Source: Castanea sativa (taxonomy: Eukaryota > Streptophyta > Magnoliopsida > Fagales > Fagaceae). Taken from it: a DNA stretch of 64,000 bases. The stretch covers positions 18,167,614 through 18,231,613 of the forward strand of contig NC_134015.1 of the NCBI RefSeq assembly GCF_040712315.1, in the 5' to 3' direction. Shown one piece after another: positions 34,620-46,751 of this stretch. The translations under genes were made by a program, and so were the position numbers. The notes beneath the pieces were generated by a model, which saw only the letters and a list, made by a program, of their open reading frames with translations, had not been told where the DNA came from and did not search any database. Each line of letters begins with the position of its first letter. Within the stretch, counting starts at the first letter, position 1.

Positions 34620-35190
34620 TGGTTAGAACTTACCCTTGAAACTCGCCACAGTTGAAGTCTATCGAAGCCTTGTTAAACCTTCCATTGGATCATCATAGGA
34701 ATTGGTACCAAACCTGAGCAGCAAAGCTTGTACCAATGTTTCCCATTCTTCACAATCTTGTTACCAAACCAGAGTCTCCCCATCCATATGGAAGGAAGCC
34801 AATGCCAATTATTCATTAGGTGAAACATTGTAATACTTGAAGCCTTATAAATCCAAGCTGTGGGATTCTTTCCCCAAAACCTTGGAAATTTCAATTTCAT
34901 AGGGCAAGATGCACAAACAATTGCAGAACTGGGTTTTGGGGCATGAGCTTGAGGATTGCATGGTCTATTATCTTCATTGGAACTCAGCTTCTGCAACACT
35001 AGTCCTAATTGCTAATTCATCTCATTCAGGGTACGAGTATGAACATTAAGTGTTTGATGAATTTCTTGTATGTCTTTGGTATGATGATCCGAGGTAGTCC
35101 TCAAGGATGCAATTGCTTCATTCATTGCAGTAGTAGAATGAGTCTCAATCATGGTGGAAATGTAGTACCGAATTGCTCTGATACCATTTA
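34620..35190 (-). pseudogene. Gypsy gag fragment with PBS-like site
   Basis: The minus strand has a 5' leader (35254-35012, AMNEAIASLRTTSDHH) and a gag core (34999-34673, PMKLKFPRFWGKNPTAWIYKAS, then HWLPSIWM) with frame changes. In another frame near 34690 it reads DDPMEGLTRLR. Just 5' lies ttgctctgatacca (35173-35186), the inverse of a tRNA-Met-type primer site. This is the start of an LTR element whose pol is missing. The part at 34266-34620 contains another ggctctgata motif and may be a second LTR or TRIM remnant, which I cannot resolve. Confidence 0.65.
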
Positions 35191-35261
35191 ATAGGGTTTT
35201 GCAAAACCATAACCTATGATAGACCAATTGAGTTCGAGTGCAGCTAGCCTCCAAGAATTAG

Positions 35262-35297
<36 letters not shown>

Positions 35298-35528
35298 TAT
35301 ATATATATATATATATATGAATAGAATGTAACTGACACGAGATTATTTCATTGCTTAATTCCATCATACAACAAGTACTCTCTATATACTTGTACACGTC
35401 TATCCCTTAGCTGTAACTAACTAATAGAATAGGAATCTCAACTAACTACTAACAGTTTAGCAGTTATATGGTATAGCAGCTCACTATACAATTTCCTGCA
35501 CTCACTCACTTAGCCAATGATCCTAACA
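35187..35528 (-). repeat. Probable 5' LTR of the gypsy gag fragment
   Basis: On the minus strand it would begin TGTTAGGATCATTGGCTAAG (35528) and end next to the PBS at 35187. It contains a (GA)n tract at about 35264-35295 and an (AT)n tract at 35296-35318. Its outer 30 bases recur at 37314-37345 through a local duplication. Confidence 0.5.
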
Positions 35529-35619
35529 ATTTTCAACAGCAAATAAATCACAACAGCAACAAGCATAAGCAATAGATAAATAGTATACTACAATATTTCC
35601 ATATATGGATATATATACT

Positions 35620-37170
35620 CACTACAAAAAACGCGAGCTATAGCCGCGTTTATAAAAAAAAGCAGCTATAGCTGATCTATAGCCGCGTTTTTAAGAAACG
35701 CAGCTATAGACATAATCTATAGCCGCGTTTTTCGAAAACGCGGCTATAGGTCCCCTTCTAGCTGCGTTTTCAAACGCAGCTCCAGCTGAATAATTTTTTT
35801 TTAAAAGTGGGGCCTGGAGCTGCGTTTGAAAACGCAGCCAGAGGGGGACCTATAGCTGCGTTTTTAAAAACGCGGCTATAGGTCCCTTCTGGCTGCGTTC
35901 TAAAACGCAGCTCCAACTGAATGAATTTTTTTAAAAAGAGAGGCTTGGAGCTGCGCTTAGAAAAGCAGCCATAGGGGGACCTATAGCCGCATTTTTAAAA
36001 AACACGGCTATAGGTCCCCCTCAGCCGATTAAATTTTCTTAAAATAAAGACCTGGAGTTTGCAGCCAGTGGGGACCTATAGCCGCGTTTTCCAAAAACGC
36101 GGCTATAGGCCCCCCTCTGGCTGTGTTTTTAGAAACGCGGCTCACAAAAAAAAAAAAAAACTTCCCACGTGCCCCTCCCTTTCCCACCTGCATCCTCACC
36201 TACCCCACTCTCAATATAAGTTCCTTTCTTTTTTTTTTTTTTCTTTTTTTTTTTTTTTTTCTTACTTCATTCTTCACTCAGGTTAAGAGGTTCTTCTCTC
36301 TTTCCCTTTTTTTTTTTCCTTTTCTTTCTTCCTTCTTCACTAACTCTTCAGGTTCTTCTTCTTCTTTTTTTCTTTTTCTTTCTTCCTTCATTTTTCCAAC
36401 GTAACTCTTTTTTTTTTTTTTTTTCTTTGTTTCTTTGGAGTTCTTGCATCTTTTTTTCTTCTTCACTCCAGCATAACTCTTTTTTGTTTTTTTTTTCTTT
36501 GTTTCTTTCCAGCTACTTCTTCTTTTTTTCTTCATCTCAGTCACTGATTTTTCTATAGATCTAGTTTTTTTTTTTGTTATTTTATGTTTAGTTAGTAAGA
36601 AAATGGAGAAAATGCTAAAAATTTTGAATTTGTGCTATTGTGTCCCTGATATTGTGTTTATGTTTAAATGGGTTTGTGTTTCTGAGCTTGTACTTGAATG
36701 GTTTTAGTGTTAGATTTGGGTTGGCTTTGTTGAAGGAGAGGAGATTCATGGGTTTGTGTTCTTATATTTTGGAGCAAATTGTGGTTGTATTGTTCGTATG
36801 TTGTGTTTGATTTTGAATTTTTTGGGTGTGTTTGTATTGTGAGTATATTGTGTTTGATTTTGAAAATTTTGGGTTTGTATTTGATTTTGAATTTTCTGGG
36901 TTTCCTTTTAATTTTGAATTTTATTTTTGGTTTGAATTTTGAATTTCTTGGGGAAAAAAAACACCCAGAAATTTTTTTAAAAAAAAAAAAAAAAACCTAT
37001 AGCCGCGTTTTTGAAAAACGCGGCTATAGACCCACAGGGGTTGTTGCTGCGCCGCTTAGGCTGCGTTTACAAACGCAGCTTTAGAAAACGCGGCTATAGG
37101 CTATAGCCGTGTTTTTGGGGTCTATAGCCGCATTTTTGAAACGCGGCTTTAGACCCCGTTTTTTGTAGTG
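35620..37170. mobile_element. Non-autonomous CACTA (EnSpm) element with palindromic subterminal repeats
   Basis: The termini are CACTACAAAAAACGCG and CCGTTTTTTGTAGTG, the canonical CACTA inverted ends, with a 3-bp duplication act at 35617-35619 and 37171-37173. Both ends carry many copies of ctatagccgcgttttt and its inverse, several as immediate hairpins (for example around 35857-35882 and 37001-37030). The middle is poly-pyrimidine (36225-36540) and then T/G-rich. No TNPA or TNPD coding remains. The subterminal repeats are presumably transposase-binding sites (family knowledge). Confidence 0.9.
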
Positions 37171-37488
37171 ACTTAGTAACCGTAGAGGCAGTTATTGCGA
37201 GTTTGTAAGGCTGTAAACCATAAGGCAATAAAACTAGCTATTTAATGTCCTAGCAATATAATTAGTTACAATAAATACCACAATAATTTCTTGCACTCAC
37301 TCACTTAGCTAATGATCCTAACAATTTCCAATAGCAAATAAATCACAACAGCGGCAAGCATAAGCAACAGATAAATAGTATACTACACACACTTAGTAAC
37401 ATAGAGGTAGTTATTGCAAGTTTGTAAGGTTGTAAACCATAAGGTAGTAAAGCTAGCTATTTAATGTTCCTAGCAATATAATTAGTTA
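37171..37488. repeat. Local tandem duplication, about 219-bp offset
   Basis: 37174-37273 (ttagtaaccgtagaggcagt to ataattagttacaa) recurs at 37393-37490. 35514-35600 (actcacttagccaatgatcc to gtatactaca) recurs at 37314-37385. If the CACTA element is removed, these form one two-copy tandem repeat of about 220 bp, so the CACTA jumped into the first copy after the duplication. Confidence 0.75.
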
Positions 37489-37655
37489 CAATTATTATTA
37501 TTATTATTATTTTTATACAAGATAGAATTCTACTCTAGCCTAATCTAAGTGTATGTGTGTGAAGCTCCCTCTTAGAGACTTGAACCCCGGCTCTTGCCCC
37601 CCCATACTCCACAAGCACTTATACTTGTGGAGTAACCATCACACCAAATACTCTA
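37489..37655 (-). mobile_element. tRNA-derived SINE
   Basis: Read on the minus strand from 37655: tagagtatttggtgtgatgg (A-box tggtgtgatgg), later ggggttcaagtctc (B-box), a T/C-rich body, and a 3' tail of AAT repeats (37511-37489). Length about 167 bp. Box order and spacing fit plant tRNA-derived SINEs. Target duplication not clear. Confidence 0.72.
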
Positions 37656-37929
37656 CAGTTAATAAGTCTATAACTTATAGAACAGAAAACCTATGGACTG
37701 AGATTTCTTTTCTATAAGCATTAAGAGTTGATTATAGTTAGAAAAGCAACATCCAAAAAGCTTCCAAAATGCTGTCTCCTTCACAAAATGAATGTCCTTT
37801 CTCATGCAATAGACAAAAAGATATTTAACAAATAATATATTATACCAAGTACATGACCAATTAGTAAGGACAGTAAATTAATAATAGTAAGGGGCTAAGG
37901 GCAATAACTTACCAAGTCAATCAATACTA

Positions 37930-40165
37930 ATCAAGGGACGTTTGCCCGAGCTAAAACTCTTGCTTGAGTTGGAACTTGTTGCTACACTTCTTGTTGCTTG
38001 TTGATTTAAACATATTTCCTAGGTCATGAAACTCCTCCTCTAATGCCTCTACCACATCCATTGATTGGCAATAAGAAATCGCGACCATGGCTTGAAGCCA
38101 ATTTTGTACACATACAAGGTTTTGAACCATGAGAAGAGAGAGTGAACTTCGAAATGGATCAACTATGCACCCTTCGATGCTAAATGCTGACTCAGATGCA
38201 ATAGTGGAAATAGATACAACCAACACATCCTTAGCCACTTTAGACAACACATAGTACCTACTAGAATTGCTCTTCCATCACCCCAATATTTCAAAGTTTA
38301 CATACTTCCTAGCATCACAATTTTCATCCAAATACTTAACAACCTCATTGCTACAACCTACAAATTGCTCAGCCTCCAAGAAATGCTTATATCGAGAGTG
38401 AACCATCACATATGGATCACTTGCATCACATTTGGTTTATGTCCTTTCACTTCTACTTGATTCTTGCATATTTGGTGAATGAATAGAATAACAAAAATTA
38501 AACAAATTAATCAAGAGATCTTTCATCTTATCAACCATCACTTTCCCCACCTCATTCCCATAAATTTCACAAAAAAGAAAACTTCAAAAACCTCAACTTC
38601 TTTTGTTGATCAAGAACCACAACCACATACAAAAGAGGATTAATTATATCCCCTTCCCCGCAATACTTATCAAATTTAGTTTTAAGTTTGTGGCTGTGTT
38701 TTTCAAAAGGGTGTCTAAATGAAAAATACTCTCTTCAATAACAAAGATCTCATAAAAAAAGGCATTTGAAGTAACATACAAAGAAACAAAGAACCAAAGA
38801 ACTTCTTTGTTGCATTGTAAAAAAGCCTCAAGAAAGCCACAAATGCCTTACAATTTTGGAAATCACTCATACATGGAGATCCCAAACTACCGATGTCATC
38901 CTTAGTCCTAAAGTATGAAGAATAACCATTAACTTCAAAGTCCGTTGTAAGAACACTTTCTCAAAATTTTTAGTAGTTTCTAACATGAGGTAAGTTAAGT
39001 TCCACCTAGTAGATACATCTAGACAAAGAAGACTCTTGGACTTCAGACCTAGTCTCTCCATAAAACTCCTAAAAGCTTAATTTCTATTTTGTGAGGACTT
39101 TACATACTTCACAACTTCACGCACCTTAGCAATAGATTCATCATTTTCTTTCAAACCCTCTCCATAATGAGATTTAGGATATCGGCACAACACCTCATGT
39201 GTAGGAACTCATGTTTTAAAACTATCCTATTCCAATCTTTAGTTACTCTTTGCAAAAATCTAATGGTGATTAAATTTGAGCTAGGATTATCCACTATCAA
39301 ATTGAATATGCCATCAATACCCCACTTAAGTGAATATACCATCAATACCCCACTCATGTAAAGACATCTCAGTCTTTCTATCTATTACCTCCCCCTTATG
39401 GTCTTCAACTTGAAAAAATTTTAAAATTCTTTTATGCAACTTCCAAGCATCATCAATAAAGTGTCATGTAAGACATATATAATTCAAATTTTGAATAGAA
39501 TTCCATGTGTCCGTAGTAAGACACACCTTACAACCCTTCAAGTATTTCCTTAGCTTCTCTCCCACACTATTATAAATGCCAATTACATCTCTAGCTACAG
39601 TTTGACAAGATGGGATATCCTTTAGATGAGGCTTAGGTTATAAGGTAGTTACATATTTCTTAAACTCATACCCCTCAACACACCTAAATAGCAACTCATC
39701 AATTATAATCATTTTGGCAAGAGCCTTTCTAAAAGCCTCAATAGTAAAGGTTGTTAACATAAGTTGGGACCCTTATTCTCCATCCTTTTTGGGTTCAAAA
39801 GCTAAGGTTTTTTGCCCTTTAACTAGATCTTCTCTATTAGGGTTCTTCGAACAATTTGGCAAATGAGCTAACAAAGTACTAGTACCACAACTCTTATTAT
39901 CACATGATAGGATTTTTGGCAACAATTACAAATAGCCTTAGTAATCTCTTCTACCTTTATTTATTCAAAATGACCCCAAACAACAGACTTTTGCCTACCA
40001 TTACCTATACCACTAATAGAAACCTTCTTACTCACTTTGCTAGGTGGAAGTGGGGGCCATTTCAACTTGAGTAGCAGCAGTAGCCTCAGCTTGGGTGACA
40101 ATAACGCCATCGGCTTCTGTAGCAACTACTTTTTGGATAGAGGGCGCATTAGTGGAGGTTTCCAT
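37930..40165 (-). pseudogene. hAT (Ac-like, BED finger) transposase pseudogene
   Basis: The minus-strand start at 40165 gives a short leader (METSTNAPSIQ). A BED zinc finger lies at about 39960-39840 (CNCCQKSYH, then HLPNC). Core pieces follow at 39357-39151 (IVDNPSSN, MRCCADILNLI) and 39061-38940 (LDVSTRWNLTYLMLE). The C-terminal dimerisation domain at 38250-37951 is KVAKDVLVVSISTIASESAFS, with DPFRSSL. It is broken by many stops and frame changes. It resembles the RICESLEEPER-like group. 40166-41330 looks like its 5' leader. Element ends were not found. Confidence 0.82.
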
Positions 40166-41338
40166 GACCTAAAAAAAATCAAATATAAGTATTAGCAAAC
40201 TAGAACAATACGGACAATTAATAGTTATAATAATAATAATAATAACCACATAAACCGTAAAGGAAAAACAACACCCTACTTATGCAAAAAAAAAAAAATA
40301 CAAAACACAAAACAAATTAAAAAAAATGCCCAAATAAAAATAGTATGAGACTTGAAAGTTTATTAAATAATAAAAGCAAAAAAGAATGATGCTCAAAATT
40401 TATCAAACAACCAAAAAATGACAACAATAACAACCACAACAGCAGAAGCAACATCAAACAACAACATTAAAACAATTTATTATGAAAATAAAGAATATAT
40501 AAATCTCCCTTAGTAAATGGTTTAGGGAGTCAATCTAATATACATAGAATAGTTTGTTACAGTTGGTAATTACAGTTAAACATAACATATGATTTACATA
40601 GTAGATTATACCAGATTGGTCTATTTTCCTTATCAAGCATTAACTCAAACAAAAAGAAGAACAAATTACCAACTATAAACACTAAATACAAAGGAAAACA
40701 AAAATCATTCCTTAAAGAGACTATGGGTGTTGAAGTTTTCAATTTGAAGGCAAAAAACCCTACTTGGAGTCTTGGACAACTTTCAATCCTAAATAAAATT
40801 AAAATAGGAACAAAATTAATCAAAAAATGAACAAAGAACAAAAGTAAAATGGTTAGGGTTTCAAATTATAAATCTTTGGGTTTATTTGATTTTAACAGAT
40901 GATTTCCATAACAAATGAAACCAACAAGAGACTCACAAAAAGAGAGATGAGAAATGGAGATTATGGAGATTTTGGAGTAAGAATTGAGTCTATGAGGAGG
41001 ACATAGCGGCGGAGTGAGGAGGAGACAACGACCATGACTAGGCTTTTGAGGGAGAATTGGGTGGAGAGGAAAAACAAGGAGCTGATCTCTTCAACCCATA
41101 TTGATCGGCTGCAAAGAGAGGAGTTAGTGATGGCGATGGAGACGGCTAAGATTTATAGTGAGCAACTAGGGTTTGGAATTTGGAGTACAGAGAGGCAAAG
41201 AGCTAAAGAGAGAAGAGAAGAGAACTAAGTGTTTGGGAGAGTCTAATGAGAAGACCAAAATTGTAAATGAAGAGGAAGAGTGAAAGATTGAGCTGAAGAG
41301 ATTAGAGATAGTGAGAGATCAAATCAGAAGTCTTATAT
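40166..41338 (-). other. Probable 5' leader of the decayed hAT transposase
   Basis: No coding family. 40190-40560 is A-rich with short repeats. 40900-41338 on the minus strand is CT-rich like an untranslated leader. Plus-strand frame 41034-41228 has no recognisable domain. Confidence 0.4.
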
Positions 41339-42400
41339 TGAATGCTCAGAATTGTGTTAAAAACACAAGACCTGTTTAGACCCCAAAATAAAAAATATGG
41401 CTCGGTTGATTTTACTCTAACTTATTTAAGTGCGGAAACAAGAGTAAATGTGCGCAAAGAACCGATACTACTCTAGTACATAATCATAAACAACAAATAA
41501 TAAAAGTAAAGCACAAGAGTAAGGGAAGAGAGATGCAAACACAAGATAACACGCCGATGTGTTATCAAAGAGGAAACCGAAGAACTTGGTGAAAAACTTT
41601 TCTGCCACCCTCCAAGCGGTAAATCGATCCACTAGACAATAAGTTGGGATACATGAATAGCAAAAGACCCTCCAAGCCTAGTCTACCCAATGCACCTAAG
41701 CCCTCCAAGCTCTTACTCCAACAAGGCTTCTTGGAATTGTGCTTGTCTAGCTTTTCGGACCCGCAATGCGCTCGATTGTATTTGCCAAGCCTCACCGGCT
41801 TCTTTTGGCAAATCCCCAAAGTTTTCCAAGCTCCAAAACACTTTTTACACTCTGAAAGGGTGTGAGTTGTGTTTAGGTACAAATCTCCTCTCAAGGTATG
41901 GCAATGGGAGAGGGAAGGAGAAGCGGCTACAATGATTTCTCACTAAGAATTAGTAGCTCTCTTCTAAAAGATGGGTGTGTGTGTTATAGAAAACCTATCT
42001 AGGGTTTTTCTCTTTGAATGGTCTCCTTACACTTTTGTGGGTATGAGGGTATATATAGTGTGGGTGAAGGGTAAGAAAGTCACACTTAAAAATCCTCTAG
42101 GCAGAGAGTTTCACGGGTATCTTGTGGGAAGGCCTTACCCATGAGACACTCGCGAAATCCTCCAGGCTGGCATGACGCTTCAGCTTCCAGCATGTGCTTC
42201 TCACGTGGCTCTTTCGTGGGTTAGCTTCTAGCAAGACAGTCGCGAAATCCACTGATTCTTCATTTTATGCTCGATTCTTCACCAACTTAATACTAAACCG
42301 AATACAATAAAATCCCACAAAATACAAGGAACAAATTAAAGCAAATACAACACTTTTTGTCATGGAATAAAGCCAACATAAAACATAGTTGTAAATCACA

Positions 42401-42406
<6 letters not shown>
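41339..42406. repeat. Solo LTR, copy 1 (about 1.07 kb)
   Basis: Homologous to 44886-45986 along its length: start TGAATGCTCAGAA, then tttagacccc, gggaagagagatgcaaacac, gatgtgttatc, ccctccaagc repeats, a TATA-like gtatatatagtg at about 42048, and near the end catggaataaagccaaca. Upstream tatat (41334-41338) matches the start of the TA tract directly after the element, consistent with a 5-bp duplication. No internal region adjoins it, so it is solo. Confidence 0.72.

Positions 42407-42478
<72 letters not shown>
42406..42478. repeat. (TA)n microsatellite, about 73 bp
   Basis: A pure TA tract abutting the right end of solo LTR copy 1, perhaps grown from its tatat target duplication. Confidence 0.9.
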
Positions 42479-42481
<3 letters not shown>

Positions 42482-43465
42482 GTGACTGTTGGATTTTGGT
42501 CATGATTTTGATTTTAATGGTTGATTTAGACATTGGGTACTTGTGCCACTAAATCATTGCTCCAATAATTTGAAGACTCTAATTATCATCATAGATTTTG
42601 AATTTTGATTTGATTACAATGATTGATTTGTAAATTGGGAAGTTGTGCCAAAAAAAGATTAGACCTGATATACTGATTTACATTTCCCAAAAGAGTTAGG
42701 TAGGCAGGCAAGTAAGATATCTATACTAATAATTCAGCTGGTTTGGTTTTCAGGTAAAATATTTTATATTCTGAAACCTGAACTAATTATTCAGTTATTT
42801 TTAATTACAACTAGTGACTAACCAAACATTGGATTTAGAGCCGCTTGTGGACCTTCAGTTCGGGCAGGTGAGTCTGTTGGTCGGGGTCACTAGACAACCC
42901 TATTACACACAAAGTAAGATGGGCTTGAGCCTATTATATTGGGCTAATATATCTCTAACACTCTCCTCAAGCTCAAGGTAGAAACTCAATGAAACCTTGA
43001 GGTTGGATAAGCTTGAGAAGATGCCTTGAAGAAACCACGAAGATGACTATGAAGATGCCATGAAAATGACTTGAGGAAGCCATGAAAGAAGCGTTAGAAT
43101 GACTTTGGAAAAGACCTAAAAGATTGGCTAAGAAGATGTTGTAATGAAGCATGGGTTGCGAGTCTATATGCATAAGATGGACAAAAAAATACTAAGATAT
43201 GGGCCAATTGAGCAATTTAGGAGTTTCAAATGACAAAATGGAGCCCAAAATCGAAATTTGCAAGAAAACTAAACAAAATAGGTCATGTCCTAAAAGTAAC
43301 ATTAGTTGGGTGTGAAACTAAGTATGAAATTAGTTGTATCCCTATATTTATAGATCCTAAAAGTAACTTCAAGAAGATTAAAGGGGTTCATTCTCCTTGT
43401 TTATATCTTGTTGAAAATATCTCTTGTGCTTACTCTATTTTAATCTTTGTTATTGCTAAAAGAAC

Positions 43466-43500
<35 letters not shown>

Positions 43501-43737
43501 CAAGAAATTAAGGTGGGTTATTCCCTTTCCTCTTTCTTTTCAAGCATGGTAAAGTTTTCAGCACATTTAAGAATGGAACAGAGAATCCTTTCCCTTCAAT
43601 TATACCAAATGTCTTTTGATAAATTACTTTTTTTTTTTCATTCAATTAAAAAAGCATTGCAAAATATCTTTAGTTACTCATGGTAGACCATTATAGAGAA
43701 GAATGAAGAAAGAAGTTCAAAATAAAATATGGTTGAA
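42479..43737. other. Intergenic with copia-tail fragment
   Basis: 42955-42985 reads aacactctcctcaagctcaa, resembling the inverse of a copia polypurine tract and LTR start. 43009-43180 has repeated gaagatg words. (AT)n at 43468-43496. No gene recognised. Confidence 0.4.
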
Positions 43738-44026
43738 CCTATAGGTCCTCCTTTAAAAAAAAAAAATTATCCGGTTGGACCTATAGCCACGTTTTTGAAC
43801 ACGGCTATAAACTTAACCGGCAGCTGCATTTTAAAAACACAGCTAAAGGTTAGCTATAGCCTCGTTTTCTAAACGTGGCAATAAGCCCTATCCAAAAATG
43901 CGGCTAAAACCACTTATAAATGCGGCTATAGGTTAGCTATAGCCGAGGTTTTTCTTTTTTTTTTTTTTTTTTTTTTGTAAATGCGGCTAAAAAAAATGTG
44001 GCTATAGCCCACGTTTTTTGTAGTGA
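43738..44026. mobile_element. CACTA right-end fragment
   Basis: Ends cccacgttttttgtagtg, the CACTA terminus, and contains repeated ctatagcc and aatgcggcta words like those of the 35620-37170 element, more diverged. The left terminus is missing. A run of about 22 T lies at 43955-43976. Confidence 0.75.
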
Positions 44027-44880
44027 TAATTGTCTTGAACTTTCTATGCTTTCCCAAGCAATATTGTGCTTTCTTTGTCTTTTTCTTTACTTTTTTTGTT
44101 TTTGTTTTTAGTTGTATGCAATTACAATGCCTTCTTAAGATTTGGTGATCATCCAATGATCCCCCTTCATCACATGGGATAATTATAATATGATCTCTCT
44201 CTATAGGAGTGTAAACTAAATTAATAGAATCTTGTCATTTTTAAAAAACCCAATGTTAAAACCAGCACACATTCATTTAGTTCCATTTCACTTATAAGAT
44301 ATCTCATTCTCATTGGCAACCTCGAATTGTTATTAACATGGATAATTACTTAATATTAAGAAACATCTTTTACAATTGATTCTTAGAAGTAGCTTGGTGA
44401 AATATACCATAAAAATGAACAGGATTAGGTAAGAAATATTTCTTATTTTCGTTGTCAGATAACAATAATGAGTGTTAAGAAATGAAAGTATGAAACTATA
44501 TAAATTCAATTCTAAAAAGAGTCAAGAAATGAAATTGTGGTCCCTCAGTATTTTCATTAATTTCGTTTTTAAAAGAAAGACATGGAACATCTTATGTTCT
44601 GTAAAATAATTTTTTCAAAAAAAAATTATCGAATTTTGCAGTTAGAAATTAGAATGTGCAAGTTCTAATACAGTGGTACCACCTTGTACCTGCATCTTAT
44701 TCCTATATATATAGAATACTGTCTGTGTTTAGGACCTAGTATATAGAATACTGTCTGTGTTTAGGACCTAGGTGTAATGAAGGAATCCACGTTTTGCTTT
44801 CTTTTATATCTTTGTTCTAAAAATATTAATTGAAAAATGATGAGATTCACTCCTTGCCTCTTTTCTATTTGTGAGTTACT
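44027..44880. other. Intergenic with short tandem duplication
   Basis: AT-rich, no coding sequence. At about 44710-44772, tatagaatactgtctgtgtt followed by taggacctag is present twice in tandem (period about 32). Confidence 0.6.
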
Positions 44881-44885
44881 AGGGT

Positions 44886-45986
44886 TGAATGTTCAAAAAG
44901 TGTGTAAAACACCTATGAATGTTTAGACCCCCAAATTACAAATTACCAACACAAGCTTATTATCAAACAATGTATGTGCGGAATATGAAAATAAGCTAAA
45001 TCAGAATTGGTAAAACAATCTAAACCGAAATTTATCACAACCACAGTAGCAATTAAAAGGTAAAGATTAAGGGAAGAGAGATGCAAACACAAAGACAACA
45101 CAACGATGTGTTATCGAAGAGGAAATTGAAGTCCTTGGTGTAAAACTCTCCGCCGCCCTCCAAGCGGTCAATAATCCACTAGAGAATGAAGTTGGAATAC
45201 ATGAACAGTAGAAGGCCCTCCAAGCCTAATTTACCCAGTGTACCTAAGCCCTCCAAGTTTCTTGCTCTAATGAGGTTACGCTGAACCTTTGTCTTCTCTA
45301 GCTTACCAGATTTCGCTGTAGCCCATAGCATCAACCAATATCAATTGGTCCATTCCTAACTGCTTCCTAAGTACGAAATAACCTTCTCATAGATATGGGT
45401 ACGGTGAGAAAAAGATTTGGCTAAATGTACCTCTCAAGGATGTAACAATGGAGAGGGTGAGTGTAAAGGAATTTGGAGAATCAAAGGATGAAGATTGTGG
45501 ATGAGTCAATCTTGTTTTTCTCTAGGGTTTCTCTCTCAAAATTCTCTCTGGAGGCTCTATGCAATACATGGGCATAAGGGCTATTTATACTGGTGTGTGT
45601 TTGGAATGCGAAAGGTCAATTTTTCCCAAACAGAGTGGTCTGGCGACTTGACCTCACGACTTGGCTGAGTCGCGAGTCTGAGTCGCGAGCTAACTATCTG
45701 GCCAAACTGGAAGTTTTGTCCCGTAGTGCTCCAACTGGCATAACTCTTCAACTCCCCTACATGCTTCACACGTGTGCCTCCTTTGGCGACTTGCTAGCCG
45801 CGAGCCAGTCACAAGATCTAGTCACGAGACCCTGCTTGAGTGCACACTCTTGAGCTTTTCTTCACACTCTCTCACACACTACCCTTACATGATTCCCACC
45901 TAAATATAGGGTTTCTAAATGCTAAATTACAAGAAAATTGGCATGGAATAATGCTAACAAAATGATTGAATAAATTCAATCTTACA
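44886..45986. repeat. Solo LTR, copy 2 (1,101 bp)
   Basis: Starts TGAATG and ends CTTACA (TG...CA), flanked by perfect 5-bp repeats agggt at 44881-44885 and 45987-45991. Same family as 41339-42406. A TATA-like gctatttatactgg lies near 45575. No coding region, PBS or polypurine tract is adjacent, so it is the product of LTR-LTR recombination. Confidence 0.88.
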
Positions 45987-46118
45987 AGGGTAATGTTAGC
46001 TCCATAAAATTTTTTATAACAAATCCTAGGTTGTCAAGTTGTTGTTGGTTTTAATATTTTTTATCTACCAATAATAACTTATCACCTTTTTTTCTTGGTA
46101 AATCACGACTTTCGTAGA

Positions 46119-46405
46119 TTAAACCGAAACGACAGAAATTTGAGGATAACTCCTTTCATTGTACAAACCCAAATAGTCATAAAATAAAAGCATACAAAGG
46201 TTCGAAGGTGGACTATCAAACACAACAAAATTCTGGTCAAGCTCCAAGCCTCTTCTTAGTAAGGCATCCACCCAATTGTTTGCTTCATGGTAATAGTGAT
46301 TCATACAATCTTATCCATAATAAGAAAAGCATTATATAAATTTCAATATTGTTGGTTTCTGCCACCTAACAAAACACAACTTTAGTATCACTTTCTATAT
46401 TTACT
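46119..46405 (-). pseudogene. LINE ORF2 RNase H, 3' part
   Basis: Directly beyond the copia element the minus strand reads VNIESDTKVVFC, the RNase H ESD catalytic block. After two stops it reads HEANNWVDALLRRGLELDQNF, ending LLFYDYLGLYNERSYP, the normal C-terminus of plant L1 ORF2. A stop lies at 46119. Joining this to 56347-56760 gives a continuous RNase H, showing one LINE interrupted. Confidence 0.8.
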
Positions 46406-46730
46406 TATCAGAAATAGAATGAAGAAATTCCGTATGTATGATTAATTAGCAAAAGCAAGATTACATTCTCTTATATACAACACAGAGCAAGCCTAACTAA
46501 CTAAATGCTACTAACAGACTGAAAACTAGCTCTCACACGTGAGTATGAAGCAACAACTAACACTCCCATGTGCAATCACTTACAAAATAAAACAATCACT
46601 AAGCTACAGGTCATATCTACAATGCAAACAATAGCTAATGTGATTTATGTAGCTTTTATTCAATGTTTGTTGATTCTGAACTAGCTCCACCTTTTGCTCT
46701 TGCTTCTTCCCTGCGTTCAACACTCTGATA
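46406..46730 (-). repeat. 3' LTR of the copia element (325 bp)
   Basis: On the plus strand it runs tatcagaaatagaatgaag to caacactctgata. Same length as its partner after removal of the hAT insert. The terminal bases are TA rather than the usual TG/CA. Confidence 0.82.
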
Positions 46731-46751
46731 CTCCCCCTCAAGAGCAACTGG

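Noticed and set aside
34266..34620. Complete TRIM element
   Set aside because: A ggctctgata primer-site-like motif and similar words at both ends (ccatgg, cccttgaaa) are present, but the right copy merges with gag-like sequence and no duplication was found.
36059..36404. Phe/Ser-rich plus-strand ORFs
   Set aside because: Low-complexity translation of the same poly-T/CTT tract in the CACTA element.
36278..36544. Lys/Glu-rich minus-strand ORF
   Set aside because: It is the reverse of a poly-pyrimidine tract inside the CACTA element; composition alone makes it open.
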